Shown: positions 46,626-58,594, counted from the stretch's first letter. The stretch: 64,000 nt of DNA from Stomoxys calcitrans (GCF_963082655.1 NC_081554.1:44264291-44328290); one strand, 5' to 3'. The notes: a model not told the origin generated them from the letters alone. A program made the numbers and translations.

Positions 46626-47045
46626 TTTTTATACCTTACACCACTGCTGTGGTTCAGGGTATTATAACTTAGTGCATTTGTATGTAACGCCGAGAAGGAA
46701 GAGAGGTAGACCCACTAGAAAGTATACCGATCGACTCAGAATCACTTTCAAATTCGATTTAGCTATGTCCGTCTGTCTGTCTGTCCATGTTAATTTGTGT
46801 ACAAACTACAGGTTGCAGTTTTCATCCGATCATCTTAAAATTTGGTTTTAGATATAGCTCTCATATATATGTTCGAAAGATTTTGATAAATAATGCAATT
46901 AAGTGCTCATTTGTTAACTAATACTCGGCAGGAAAGTTTTTCTAATGCCTTTCGACATTACTGGTGAATTTTATGGAAATCGGTCCAAATTTAGTTATAG
47001 CTGCCACCGCCCGACTTTTGTCTTTCCTTACTGGTTATATATAAA
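46626..47045. mobile_element. Family C DINE-like element, short copy C2
   Basis: It begins TATACCTTACACCACTGCTG and carries GTCCGTCTGTCTGTCTGTCC. One diverged monomer follows (ATATAGCTCTCATATATATG ... AAATCGGTCC), then CACCGCCCGACTTTTGTCTT and TTACTGG at the end. These two ends match the long copy C3. Confidence 0.8.
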
Positions 47046-48060
47046 ATTTAGTGGTCTACAGTGGTCCTAAGCTTGCTCAAAATTGTGGTAGTGGTAGTTT
47101 GTACTCTATTTTCAAGCTACGGCTCTGCCTTTATTATTTACTTCACTTTCGTGATTACTACTGCGATTGTTTTTTTAATTCGATTTTTCTAGTCTTCAAA
47201 TGGTAACAAAAAAAATCCCTGGTTAATTTAAATAATGCAATTATCGGCTTCAATTAAATTTGTATATGTTCAAGATTAGATTGTAAATTAAGAATAAAAT
47301 ATTCGCTGTTTTATCGAAAAAGTTGCATGAATCTCAAGGACAAGGTTACAAAAGTTAACCGCTAGTTAAAATGAAGTCAGCTAATGGTCAGAGCCAATAG
47401 CTCACAATAATTAAAAAGAAATCTATATTAGTTTCAATGTGTTTTTACTCATGTTATCCCCTCATGATAGAAATCTTTTTAATTTATATCTCTATTTTAT
47501 TTTTTTTATTTGTTTACCATTTCCTAGTTAATTCTTATTGATTTTTTATTATCATTTATTTACAGGTATGTTCTTCCACTCTGTGTTATGGTCCCATAGA
47601 ATTTTAATTCTTTTCCCATAAAATCAATTAAAACTAAGGTATGTTTATTACACAAATAATGTCATATTGCAGCACGTATGACAAACTAATTGAATGGATT
47701 GAGTGTTCAAGTACTACTTGTTTTAGATGAATTAATTTTCCATAAATTTGAGTATTTTATAAAGTTGACAATTGTCTTGTGATATGTTTATTGAAGCAGG
47801 GCCCGTGAATGCAAGTGACTTGAGATTGGAAAAGAGTGTATTCATTTAATTAATTAAATTGACATAAATCTTTTGGTTGAAAGAAACAAACGTGGGTGGT
47901 GGCAAATGGTTTTTAATGCATAGATAAACAAATATTTAAAATGATTTCAAGGTATATTCATGGCATGGGCAGTGCAGTTAAGTTGGAATAATATTTCAGT
48001 GGCAAAGTTTGCGTATATTACAAAAGTTTAATATTAAAAACATTTCTAAACATTAATTTG
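47046..48060. other. Unassigned AT-rich DNA
   Basis: No recognisable gene or repeat; plausible host spacer. Confidence 0.45.
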
Positions 48061-49241
48061 AACATCCGATTTCGGCGAAATCGGAAAATGAATGCGCCTT
48101 TTATGGGCCCAAAACCTTAAGTCAAGAGATCGGTCTATATGGCAGCTATATTCAAATCGTGACCGATCTGAGCCCAATTGACGAAGGATGTCGAAGGGCC
48201 TAATACAACTCACTGTCCTAAATTTTGGCGAAATCGGACAATAAATGCGCCTTTAATAGGCCCAAAACCTTAAATCGTAGGATCGGTTTATATGGCAGCT
48301 ATATCCAAATCTGGACCGATCTGGGCCAAATTAAAGAAGGATGTCGAAAGGCCTAACATAACTCACTCTCCCAAATTTCAGCAAAATCGGATAATAAATG
48401 TGGATTTTATGGGCCTAAAACCCTAAATCGGCGGATCGGTCTATATGGCAACTATATCCAAATCTAGACCGATTTGAGCCAAGATTCAGAAAAATGTCAA
48501 AGAGCCCAACACAACTGTCTGTCCCAAATTTCGGCGAAATCGGAAAATAAATGCGCCTTTTATGGCCCCAAAACATTAAATCGAGAGATCGGTCTATATG
48601 GCAGCTATATCGAAACCTGGACCGACCTTAGCCAAATTTACGAAGGGCCTAATACAACTCACTGTCCCAAATTTCGACGAAATCCGAAAATAAATGCGCT
48701 TTTTATGGCCCCAAAACCTTAAATCGAGAGATCGATCTATATGGCAGCTATATCCAAATCTGGACCGATCTAAACCAAATTTATGAAGGATGTCGAAGGG
48801 CCTAACACAACTCACTGTCCCACTCACTGTCACTGTTCGGCGACATCGGACAATAAATGCGCCTTTTATGGGCCTAAGACCTTAAATCGGCGGATCGGTT
48901 TATATGGCAGCTATATCCAAATCTGGACCGTCCTGATCCAAATTTAAGAAGGATGTCGAAGGGCCTAACATAACTAACTGTCCCAAATTTCAGCAAAGGC
49001 GGATAATAAATGTGGCTTTTATGGGCCTAAGACCGTAAATCGGCGGATCGGCCTATATGGGGGCTATATCAAGATACAGTCCAATATAGCCGATCTTCGA
49101 AATTAACCTGCTTATGGACAAAAAAAGAATCTGTGCAAAATTTCAGCTCAATATCTCTATTTAAAAAGACTGTAGCGTGATTTCAACAGAAAGACGGACA
49201 GACATGTCTAGATCGTCTAAGATTTTTATGCTGATCAAGAA
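48061..49241 (+). mobile_element. Family A element copy A4, truncated at both ends
   Basis: Monomers with GGTCTATATGGCAGCTATAT and CTAACACAACTCACTGTCCC run to about 49050. The pre-terminal block (AATCTGTGCAAAATTTCAGC), ACAGAAAGACGGACAGACAT, and CTGATCAAGAA follow to 49241. Helitron D6 begins there, and the family A 3' end is not found on its far side. Confidence 0.8.
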
Positions 49242-49304
49242 CCGGGCCCGCTCCGCTGCGCCTTCTTTATTTCTCTAATATCTTTTTAGGGTGGGGACAC
49301 TTCG

Positions 49305-49614
49305 CCACCGTAGCGCAGAGGTTAGCATGTCCGCCTATGACGCTGAACGCCTGGGTTCGAGTCCTGGCGAAACCATCAGAAAAAATGTCAGCGGTGGTTT
49401 TCCCCTCCTAATGCTGGCAACTTTAGTGAGGTACTATGCCATGTAAAATTTCTCTTCAAAGAGGTGTCGCTCTGCGGCACGCCGTTCGGACTCGGCTATA
49501 AAATGGAGGTCCCCTATCATTGAGCTTAAACTTGAATCGGACTGCACTCATTGATATGTGAGAAGTTTGCTCCTGTTCCTTAGTGGAATGTTCATGGATA
49601 AAATTTACATTTTT
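49305..49614 (+). mobile_element. tRNA-headed SINE with best-preserved head
   Basis: GCCACCGTAGCGCAGAGGTT opens the element. GCGGTGGTTTTCCCCTCCTA, GGTGTCGCTCTGCGGCACGC and a tail GTTCATGGATAAAATTTACA follow. ACACTTCG flanks it at 49297-49304 and 49615-49622, an 8-bp direct repeat. Removing the SINE rejoins Helitron D text found uninterrupted in D2. Confidence 0.92.
49311..49364 (+). promoter_or_regulatory. Internal RNA polymerase III promoter (A and B boxes) of the SINE
   Basis: A-box-like TAGCGCAGAGG is at 49311-49321 and B-box GGTTCGAGTCC at 49354-49364. The spacing is typical of tRNA-derived promoters. Function is inferred from the match. Confidence 0.75.
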
Positions 49615-49654
49615 ACACTTCGTCATGAATGCGGATATCGAATTCGTGCCTTGT

Positions 49655-49911
49655 AGCCTATGACACTGAATGCGTTCGAATCCTGGCGAGAACATGGGAC
49701 AAAGCGGTGTTTATTCCCTCTTAATATTGGCGACATTTGCGAGGTACAATGCCATGCATGGTCATTTAAAAAATGTTCGCCAAAGGGGTGTCGCATTGCG
49801 GGACGCCGTTCGGACTCGGCTATAAAAAAGGTCCCTTTTCATTGAGTATAAACTTGTATCGGAAAGCACTCATTGATTTGTGAGAATTTGCCCCTTCTCG
49901 GTTCCTGGTGG
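49655..49911 (+). mobile_element. SINE (subfamily 2) inside Helitron D6
   Basis: Head truncated (CCTATGACACTGAATGCG). B-box-like GCGTTCGAATCC, CATGCATGGTCATTTAAAAA, GGTGTCGCATTGCGGGACGC, and tail TCTCGGTTCCTGG follow. The 5' flank GCGGATATCGAATTCGTGCC matches those of the SINEs in D2 and D5. Confidence 0.85.
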
Positions 49912-50659
49912 TAATGTTCTTCCCTAGGGCAATGTTCTCATTAGGGGAGGGATGGCACCTCAGACATTTCGTCTCAAATATGGATATCAAATTTGTGCTG
50001 CACTTCCTAATATTTTATGCCATATTTGTAATCTACTGCCTAATACTTTTCATTTGAGTCCCATATTGAATATATCTGTTTAGAGGTGTTTTGGGGTTGG
50101 GGTGCCCGCTTGGTACAAGGACCCAATTGTTAATACCATATTCGTTTTCTGGTCTCCAATACCTTTAATTTCATACCCTTATTGTGCCCATCGAGCCACT
50201 TTGGGATATGGGGTAAGGGGGAGGGTCCGCCCCCTTCCGTTATCAACACATTCCTGACCATATTCCTAATTCCTGACCATATTCGTAATCTTCTCCCGAA
50301 TATCTTTCATTTGAGTCCCATATTGTCTTGATCGTCAAATAAACCTATTTTAAGGGAGTTTTGGGGCTGGGGCGGGCCCCCCAAGGTACTTGGACCCAAC
50401 TTTTATTATGAAATTCGTATCCTACTCTTGAATATCTTTCATTTGAATCCCATATTGTCCCGATCGGTCCACTTTTATTTTTGGATAGTACTTTTGTGGT
50501 AAGGGGGAGAGTCCGTCCCCCCTCCAGATAGCAAAAAATTATATAGCCTATGTTTTCTTCCAGTCCAACCTGCAAAATCTGTGAAAATTTCAAGGTTCAG
50601 CCTTTTTTGAGTCTATACGAAACAAACAAACAAACACAAATTGAATTTTATATATAAGA

Positions 50660-52031
50660 TTAAGAATTAGAACATTTTTTTTCAATCTTGAATATCCTTC
50701 AGCCATAGCAATTCTCTATTAACTCCGATGAAATTTCCATTAATTATTTCCTTCAAGCACTTTTGATATTTTTCTCAAGTAAAAATTGAACAAATCTCTA
50801 TCCATTATAATTCCCAAAACGAAAGACTTAAGACACATGCGTGCCTATCAACAACCATAAGAATTTTCTGCTTTAGCTTAATGCCAACAACCTTACACCA
50901 TTTTTCATGTCAACAACAAATGACTAGCGAATATTTCTCGCTTGCATTAAAAATCATAAGTTCCAAAATTCCTTTCAAGAATTGAGCGTGCTAATAAATG
51001 AAACGAAAAAAAAAACTAGACCCCATTTTTGCTAATTGCCATTAAATTTGACGGCCCATAAAAATGATAAAAAAAACTTAACCAAAAAAAAAGCGGCACT
51101 GTCATGAAGTTAAACTCATGTCGGTAAATTCAAAATATTTGAACACGAATTTTAACTAATTATACAATATTTAACTAAAAAACCTTTTTAATTAATTTCA
51201 GATCATAAAGAATAACAAACAACACGATTTGCGAAATGGCACAAAATCAAGCCGTCTGATGGTTTTCTTCCACTCCCACACCCTCGACACTACAAAAACA
51301 AATAATGATAAGGCAGCAATTGCATTTAGTTGCATATGCAGCACCTAATGCATAATAAAATTTAACTTTAAGCATAATTGCTAAGTTCAAAATATAGGTT
51401 TTTTCTTTCTTGTTTTAATTTGCAATGCTTTGTTTGCCCATAAAGCCCAGCATAAAAGTCATAAAAAAAAATCTTGAAATTCCTATGCCAAATTAACAAT
51501 TAAAACGAGTCCATATTGCTGTATGAAGTGCTGTTTATATGGCCAATGCTGCGATATGAAGTGCCGTTTATTTAGTTCGGTTTTTTTCCTCTTTGGGGGT
51601 TTCTGCTTTATTTTATATTTGCTATTGGGGTTTTTTTTTTAGTTTTTCTTCTCATAGTAAAGGTTGGTCTTGTCACGTTTTGCTGCTTAACAATTTCAGT
51701 TTTGTGTCAAAATAGACCTGATATTTCCGAATGTGGAGGAGAGAAAACAATTCAATAGAGCTTACAGAACTTTGTGATCATCTGTTAAAGTGCCCCCCTC
51801 AAAAAAAAAAAAAAAAAGCATAAATGCAACGAGGGAGGTATGGAAAGTCTCGTATCTTTGAGAAGTTTATAGGGAATTATTAGACTATGAAACATCTGGG
51901 GGTGGGAAATTTTGGTAAGGCTTATAGTAGTAGGTCTGTGGAGTGAACCCCCTGTTGGGTTTAGAACTTAAACACCAAACCTTCGACCGAAGACGAAGGG
52001 TCACCATATTTTTCTATATATTCGGGATATA
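50660..52031. other. Unassigned AT-rich DNA
   Basis: Several A or T runs occur, for example near 51799-51817. No gene or recognised repeat is visible. Confidence 0.45.
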
Positions 52032-52268
52032 TTGGGTTGCCCAAAAAGTAATTGCGGATTTTTTAAAAGAAAGTTAATGCATTTTTAATAAAACTTAGAA
52101 TGAACTTTTATCAACAATACTTTTTTTACACTTTTTGTCTAAAGCAAGCTAAAAGTAACAGCTGATAACTGACAGAAGAAAAAATGCAATTACAGAGTCA
52201 CAAGCTGTGAAAAAATTTGTCAACGCCGACTATATGAAAAATCCGCAATTACTTTTTGGGCAACCCAA
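52032..52268. mobile_element. MITE copy 3
   Basis: Complete terminal inverted repeats TTGGGTTGCCCAAAAAGTAA ... TTTTTGGGCAACCCAA. TA duplications lie at 52030-52031 and 52269-52270. Confidence 0.95.
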
Positions 52269-52270
52269 TA

Positions 52271-52967
52271 TAAACGATTGAATTTGTATGCCAGATTCGT
52301 TATCTACTCCCGCATATTTTGCATTTGATACCCATATTGTCCTTATCGGTCCACTTTTGATAATGGGTGGTGTTTTTGGGGTAACGGTCGAGGGTGCGCC
52401 CCCTTCCGTTATCACCAAATTCCTGACCATATTCCTACTTCCTGAGCATATTCGTAATCTACTCCCGAATATCTTTCATTTGAGTCCCATATTGTCATGA
52501 TCGTCAAATAAACCTATTTTAAGGGGTTTTGGGGCTAGGGTGGCCTCCCAGGTACTTGGATCAAACTTTTATTATGAAATTCGTATTCTACTCTTGAGTA
52601 TCTTTCATTTGAATCTCATATTGTCCCGATCGGTCCACTTTTATTTTTGGGTAGTACTTTTGGGGTAAAGGGGGAGGGTCCGCCCCCTACTGATATTTAA
52701 AAATTCTATAGTCTACGATTGGTTGTAGGATTTGTTTCTACCCTAACAGTAATTGAAAAACTGCAATCATGCATTTGAATTTGGCGTCATGCAAGCAAGG
52801 TGAACCTCCTCAAAATAAAAATCTCACTAACGGGTATATTGACCTATTGGTACAATATGGGACTTAAATCTAAGGTATTTGGGAGTAGCATGTTAATCGG
52901 AAATAATATGGGGAATAAATAAAAGTTGCCCCTCCACCTACAAAACCCTTAACTGTGGAGCTTGTGT
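52271..52967 (-). mobile_element. Helitron D fragments (D7)
   Basis: Positions 52271-52720 carry minus-oriented units with GAGTCCCATATTGTCATGAT and GGGGGAGGGTCCGCC. Positions 52795-52967 hold a degraded plus-oriented unit (CAATATGGGACTTAAATC). No terminus is present. Confidence 0.7.
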
Positions 52968-53254
52968 AAAAATGCAAATTTGCCCATAAACATTCCGTTA
53001 AGGAACAAGGTCAAACTTCTCACATATCAATGAGTGCTGTCCGATTCAAGTTTTTTCTAAGCTGATAAGGAGCCTCCGAGTCCGAATGGTGTGCCACAGT
53101 GTGACACCTCTTTGTGGAGAAGTATTTACATGGCTGGCATACCAAATCGTACAGTACCTCCCAAATGACGCCAGCATTAGGCGGGATAACCACCGCTGAA
53201 AATTTTCATGAGACATAGAGGGACATGCTAACCTCTGCGCTGCGATGGCCTCCA
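52968..53254 (-). mobile_element. tRNA-headed SINE
   Basis: On the minus strand: head GGCCATCGCAGCGCAGAGG, then GCGGTGGTTATCCCGCCTA and GGTGTCACACTGTGGC, with tail GGAATGTTTATGGGCAAATT. The B-box region is deleted. Confidence 0.85.
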
Positions 53255-53390
53255 GCGGAGGAGCTTGTCTAGTCTATGAATATCAAATTCATATTTTTAC
53301 TGCCAAGCGACGTTGTAGGCTTTTAACGGTACGTGTGTATGACTGAAAATCCCCAGCCGCGTCACAGTGGAATGAGATGGAAGAAGTAAG

Positions 53391-53870
53391 AATGCGCTAC
53401 GTTCAAACGGGCCGAATCTTGAGAACCCACCAACACTTACAAAAAACTAACTTAGTTGAAGGCCACATGTGTATTTTACATACAAAATTTCTGCCAAACC
53501 AGCCAAAAATTAAAGGTTCTTGGGATCGGATAACTAGGTCGGTTTTTAGGGGCTCAAGATCTAAAAACCAATTTGGATCGTAGTTGACACGGTTGATGAA
53601 AGTCGTAACAGAACACTATGTACCAAATCGGAAGACTATGGGGGTTTCCAGGGGCTCAAGGTTTCAAATCGGAAGATCGGTTTATATGGGAGCTATATCC
53701 AAACCTGAACCGATAAGGCCCATTTTCAATCCCCAAAGAATTACACTAATAAGAAGTATCTGTGCAAATTTTCAAGTGGATGTCCTTATTTGTTCGACCG
53801 CGATGGTGATATCGACAGACGGACTTGGCTAGATCGATTAAGCTTATGGGTAATGAGTATAAACAAATTC
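53391..53870 (+). mobile_element. Family B DINE-1-like element, degraded copy B5
   Basis: 5' text CGTTCAAACGGGCCGAATCT and ACCCACCAACAC are followed by one or two monomers (GGAAGATCGGTTTATATGGG). The 3' part has CAGACGGACTTGGCTAGATC. The terminal hairpin block is lost. Confidence 0.7.
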
Positions 53871-54499
53871 AGATAAAGAACTCTTTTAAATTGTAAATGA
53901 ATAGAGCTGTGAGATGATGTGAAAAATTCAACGCTTTACGTAGTCCTCGGGCCTCTTGAGAAATCTATAAAATGTTGGTCACCTCGGTATTTCGAAACCC
54001 TACTTGGCCTACTTGGCTCTTGAGATACCTTTGAAATTGATCACCAAACGCTTGCGAAAATTCCAATCAAATCTTCATTTGTGTTTCGATGGCCCTCAGT
54101 TTTGCGGATTAGGTGTTAAAAATCCCTACAAAAACGTCTACTTAAGGATGAAAATATCTCTCCTGGTTTTTTTTTTTTAACTTTGGTCGAGGCCGGCCTC
54201 CTTTTTTGCGATTTAAGAAGGTAATTGAAGACTTATTTTAATTTTGGTTTTGTATTGCTAACCAAATTTGCAACAATTTTGCTTCAGAGAGTGTCCACAT
54301 GCGATTATTCATCTGAAAGGTATACAGTTTGGAAGTCAAAAACTCGTCTAGTAAAAAGCTCTAGGTAAGATTTAAAAGAGGGTGTTGATATTAATACGCC
54401 CCCTAACACTATGGACATATACCTTAGTCAGTAATCGGTTTATTGTGCGCTTTAAATTCTAAAATCAAGCCCGAAGAAAGAAAATCTAAGTTAGGAAAT
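53871..54499. other. Unassigned DNA
   Basis: No recognised features on either strand. Confidence 0.4.
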
Positions 54500-55010
54500 T
54501 AGGGATTAAAAATCCTTAATTGTTCTTCATACCACGATCCTATGTTGCTGCATGTTTGGTATTGTGTCCCCACCAAGGTATCGGTGTCTTTTAGCCGCAA
54601 AAGTCGGGCAGTGAAATAGGAAATGCCCCAACGTCTCATCATCTTCCCCACATGCCCCAAAATAGCAAATTTTGCCTATGAATATTCCACTAAGGAACAG
54701 GGGCAAACTGAGTGCAGTCCGATTCAAGTTTAACCTCAATGATAAGGGACCTCCTTTTTAGTCCGAACGGCGTGCCGCAGTGCGACATCTCCTTGGAGAG
54801 AAGTTTTATAGGGCATACTACCTCACAAATGTTGCCACCACTAGGAGGAGATACCGAAAGCTAAACTGAAATCCTTCCTGCTTCCTCTCAGTATTACAGT
54901 CTCTTTCGACATTCCGGATCCGTGTTTGTGGCTCATGCCCATAACTAGCACTTTGTCGGCTGAAAGACTCCGCATTCATCAAATTTACTGATGACAGTCC
55001 TTTTTACAAC
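54500..55010 (-). pseudogene. I/LOA-like LINE C-terminus, split by a SINE
   Basis: On the minus strand, positions 54857-55010 encode text ending ETVILRGSRKDFSLAFGIS. This matches LLKGSKKEVSLAIGI in the fragment at 22.6 kb. Positions 54500-54664 encode ACGEDDETLGHFLFHCPTF followed by AAKRHRYLGGDTIPNMQQ, the C-terminal CCHC region of these LINEs. The two parts lie in order on either side of the SINE at 54665-54856. Stops and frameshifts are present. Confidence 0.8.
54665..54856 (-). mobile_element. SINE, head-truncated, inside a LINE fragment
   Basis: The tail is CCTTAGTGGAATATTCATAG/GCAAAATTTGC and the body GGTGTCGCACTGCGG-like with one change, ending at TGGTGGCAACATTTGTGAGG. The tRNA-like head is missing. 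Confidence 0.85.
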
Positions 55011-55131
55011 CTTAAGTAAAACAAAGGACACAAGCCACATGCATCTGCTAGTAAAACAAAAGACTTAAGACACATACACCTTTTTATAATAAATGTAATT
55101 TCGAGTTCATAGCATAAGCAGTATTATTATT

Positions 55132-55340
55132 TGGTGCGGTTTATGGGCTGGTGGCATCATTGGACCGTACTTCTTCAAAGATGATGCGAATCGTAACGCA
55201 ACTGTAAATGGTGAGCGCTATCGTCAGATGATATCCAACTTTTTTTGCGAGAAATGCAAGAGCTTGACTTGCATTATATGTGGTTTAAACAAGACGATGC
55301 CACATGCAGTACAGCACGCGTACGCGGACTTATTGATAGG
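55132..55340 (+). pseudogene. Mariner-like transposase fragment
   Basis: WCGLWAGGIIGPYFFKDDAN, then VNGERYRQMISNFF, and after a frameshift MQELDLHYMWFKQDDATC. The last contains the QDDATC block with the second catalytic Asp. It is the same family as the fold-back element at 15.9-16.5 kb. The ends are not natural. Confidence 0.85.
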
Positions 55341-55479
55341 CGAACCTATTGATATTCGATGAACATGTTATTTTACGTTAGGAACCGGTCACTTGGCCCA
55401 CGCAAGTTTTGTGTTTTGTTTCACTGTCAAACATCTTCAGTTTGGTCTATAAAACGAAAAGCTAACAATTTCGCTTAAA

Positions 55480-56375
55480 TTTGATACAGTGAGTGGTCTT
55501 AAGCCTCCCGTCATCTGACCCAAATTTGGTTCACATCGGACTTTATTTAGATATATTTGTCATATAGGCCGATCTCCTGGTAAGTGGTCTGAAGCCCATA
55601 AAAAGCAGATCTATTGTCTGAAAATGTTACTTTTATATGAGTTTTCGGGAGCTGAATAAAATATCATCGAGACCAGCCCCTATTAAGATATAGCAGCGGA
55701 TATAGTAGTGGAGTTTTGATAAAATGGGATGATTATGATATCCTTGTTTACTATGGTCCAGATCAGTCCAGATTGGTTATAACTGCCATATATTGGGTTG
55801 CCCAAAAAGTAATTGCGGATTTTTTAAAAGAAAGTAAATGCATTTTTAATAAAACTTAGAATGAACTTTAATCAAATATACTTTTTTTACACTTTTTTTC
55901 TAAAGCAAGCTAAAAGTAGCAGCTGATAACTGATAGAAGAAAGAATGCAATTACAGAGTCACAAGCTCGTGAACAAATTTGTCAACGCCGACTATATGAA
56001 AAATCCGCAATTACTTTTTGGGTAACCGAATAGAACCATCTGTGGATTTAAAATCTTGGCCCTATAAAAGGCGCAGTTGTTATCCGATTTCGTTGAAATT
56101 TCTCGCAGTGACTTATGTTAGGCTTTTCGCCGTCCGGGTCCTACATGGTTTAGATTGGTTTATATTTGGATATAGCTGCCAAAAAGACCAATATTTTGTT
56201 ATACAAAATTGAACAGCGACTTATATTCATTAGACCACTTAATGTCCGTGCCGTATTTAGTTGCATAAGTTATCCAATTTTCACCGGATTATGACGAAAG
56301 AGGGTTTACATATATACCCGAGGTGGTGGGTATCCAAAGTTCGGCTCGACCGAATTTAATTCCTTTTTACTTGTT
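55480..56375 (-). mobile_element. Family A element copy A6, diverged, with nested MITE
   Basis: The 5' end lies at 56310-56375 on the minus strand (ACAAGTAAAAAGGAATTAAA, then TTTGGATACCCACCACCTCG). Diverged monomers run to about 55480. The MITE at 55793-56030 splits a CTGCCATATAG motif. The 3' end is missing. Confidence 0.8.
55793..56030. mobile_element. MITE copy 4, inside family A monomer
   Basis: Termini TTGGGTTGCCCAAAAAGTAA ... ACTTTTTGGGTAACCGAA, with TA at 55791-55792 and 56031-56032. It is inserted in the TATA of CTGCCATATAGA. Confidence 0.93.
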
Positions 56376-56467
56376 TTTTTTTGGAAATTATAATACAAGG
56401 ATAAAAAAATAACCAAAGTCCGTGGCAAATTTTGGGTGAATCGGTAAATCTAAGGTTGGATTATACA

Positions 56468-56673
56468 TGCAATGCAAACTTGTCCATGAACAGTCCATTA
56501 AGGAACAGGAACAAACTTCAATGAATGCTGTCCGAAAGAAGTTGAAACACAATGATGAAGGACTCCCTTTTTATAGCGGGGGCCGAAAGGGTGCCGCAGT
56601 GCGTATTTTTTACATGGCATATAATTTCACACGTGTCGCCAGCATTATAGGGGATAACCACCGCTGAGAATTT
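56468..56673 (-). mobile_element. SINE, degraded and head-truncated
   Basis: On the minus strand: AGCGGTGGTTATCCCCTATA, GCACTGCGGCACCC, and a tail with CCTTAATGGACTGTTCATGG. No A or B box remains. It abuts family C directly. Confidence 0.75.
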
Positions 56674-56676
56674 GTA

Positions 56677-58594
56677 TACTCTACACCACTACTGTGATAC
56701 AGGGTATTAGAACTTAGTGAATTAGTTTGTAACACCCAAAAGGAAGAGAGATATACCCATTGATTAGTATACCGATCGACTCAGAATCAGTTTCTGATTC
56801 GATTTAGCTGTGTACGTCTGTCCGTCCGTCTGTCTGTCCGTTTGTCCATGTTAATTTGTGTACAAGCTATAGGTCACAATTTTCATCCGATCGTCTTTAA
56901 ATTTGGTATGGGCATGGTTTTCGGCCTAGAGACGAAGCCTATTGAAATTGGAACAAATCGGTTCAGAATTGGATATAGCTTCCATATATATGTTTGTCCG
57001 ATTTGCAGTAATAATGCAATAAAATTGTCATTTGTTAACCGATTCTCTCGAAATTTGGCAGGAAGGACTTTTTTATGACTCTCGATATTACTGGCAAATT
57101 TCAAAGAAATCGGTTCAGATTTGGATATAGCTCCCATATATATGTTCGTCCGATTTGGAGTAATAGAGCAATAAAATGGTTATTTGTCAACCGATTCTCT
57201 CGAAATTTGGCAGGAAAGATTTTCTTATGACTTTCAAAATTTTGGGTGAATTTCATGGAAATCGGTTCAGATTTGGATATAGCTCCCATATATATGTTCG
57301 TCCGATTTTGAGTAATAGAGCAATAAAATGGTCATTTGTTAACCGATTCTCTCGAAATTTGGCAGGAAAGATTTTCTTATGACTCTCAATTCTACGGGTG
57401 AATGTCATGGAAATCGGTTCAGATTTGGATATAGCACCCATATATATGTTCGTCAGATTTCCAGTAATACAACAGTAAAATGGTCATTTGTTGACAGATT
57501 CTCTCGAAATTCGATATGAAGGATTTTCTTTAGACTCACGATATTACTGGTGAATTTCATAGAAATCGGTTCAGATTTGGATATAGCTCCCATATATATG
57601 TTCGTCCAATTTAGAGTAATACTGCAATAAAATGGTCATTTGTCAACCGACTCTCTCGAAATTTGGCAGGAAATATTTTCTTATGACTCTCAATTCTACG
57701 GGTGAATTTCATGGAAATCGGTTCAGATTTGGATATAGCTCCCATATATATGTTCGTCCGATTTGCAGTAATACTGCAATAAAATTGTCATTCGTTAACC
57801 GATTCTCTCGAAATTTGGCAGGAAAGATTTTCTTATGACTCTCAACTTTACTGGTGAATTTCATAGAAATCGGTTCAGATTTGGATATAGCTCCCATATA
57901 TATTTTCATCAGATTTGCAGTAATACAGCAATAAAATGATCATTTGTCAACCGATTCTCTCGAAATTTGGCAGGAACGACTTTCTTATGACTCTCAATAT
58001 TACGGGTGAATTTCATACAAATCGGTTCAGATTTGGATATAGCTCCTATATATATGTTCGTCCGATTTGGAGTAATACTGAAATAATATGGTCATTTGTT
58101 AACCGATTCTCTCGAAATTTGGCAGGAAAGATTTTCTTATGACTCTCAATATTACGGGTGAATTTCATAGAAATCGGTACAGATTTGGATATATCTCCCA
58201 TATATATATATATTCGTCCGATTTGCAGTAATACAGCAATAAAATTGTGATTTGTTAACCGATTCTCTCGAAATTTGGAAGGAAGGATTTTTTTACGTCT
58301 TTCGATATTACTGGTGAGTTTTATAGATTTTGGTTCAGATTTGGATATAGCTCCCTTATATATATTCGTCCGATTTGCAGTAATACAGCAATAAAATGGT
58401 AATTTGTTAACCGATTCTCTCGAAATTCGAAAGGAAGGATTTTCTTCTGACTCTCGATATTACTGGTGAATTTCATAGAAATCTGAAATATCAAATTTGT
58501 TTCAGAATTTGATGTAGCCCCTCTTTTGTGTTTATAGGGTAGGTGTAGGGTATTATAACGTCGGCACCGCCCGACTTTTGCCTTTACTTACTGG
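56677..58594. mobile_element. Family C DINE-like element with 152-bp minisatellite, copy C3
   Basis: One end is TATACTCTACACCACTACTG with the microsatellite GTCTGTCCGTCCGTCTGTCT. The other end is GGTGTAGGGTATTATAACGT, then CGCCCGACTTTTGCCTTTAC. ACTCTACACC and GGTGTAGGGT form subterminal inverted repeats. Between are about ten monomers at 152-bp spacing: TTGGATATAG at 57121, 57273, 57425, 57577 and 57729, and on to about 58340. The family is DINE-1-like by structure. The frames across monomers are not genes. Confidence 0.85.

Larger units (their letters stand above)
49242..50659 (-). mobile_element. Helitron D copy D6 with two SINEs inside
   Basis: On the plus strand the 3' block CCGGGCCCGCTCCGCTGCGC starts at 49242. 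The 5' end, read on the minus strand, is TCTTATATATAAAATTCAAT at 50659 next to host A. Between them: TTTTTAGGGTGGGGACACTT, a nested SINE (49305-49614), CGTCATGAATGCGGATATCG, a subfamily 2 SINE (49655-49911), then several degenerate units. Unlike D2 the CTAG is missing. Confidence 0.8.

Noticed and set aside
49305..49380. Possible functional tRNA gene
   Set aside because: A and B boxes are present, but I could not pair a proper anticodon stem, and the sequence continues as a dispersed SINE body.
57709..57909. Minus ORF MKIYMGAISKSEPISMKFTS as a conserved peptide
   Set aside because: Similar peptides recur at each 152-bp family C monomer, a by-product of the repeat.
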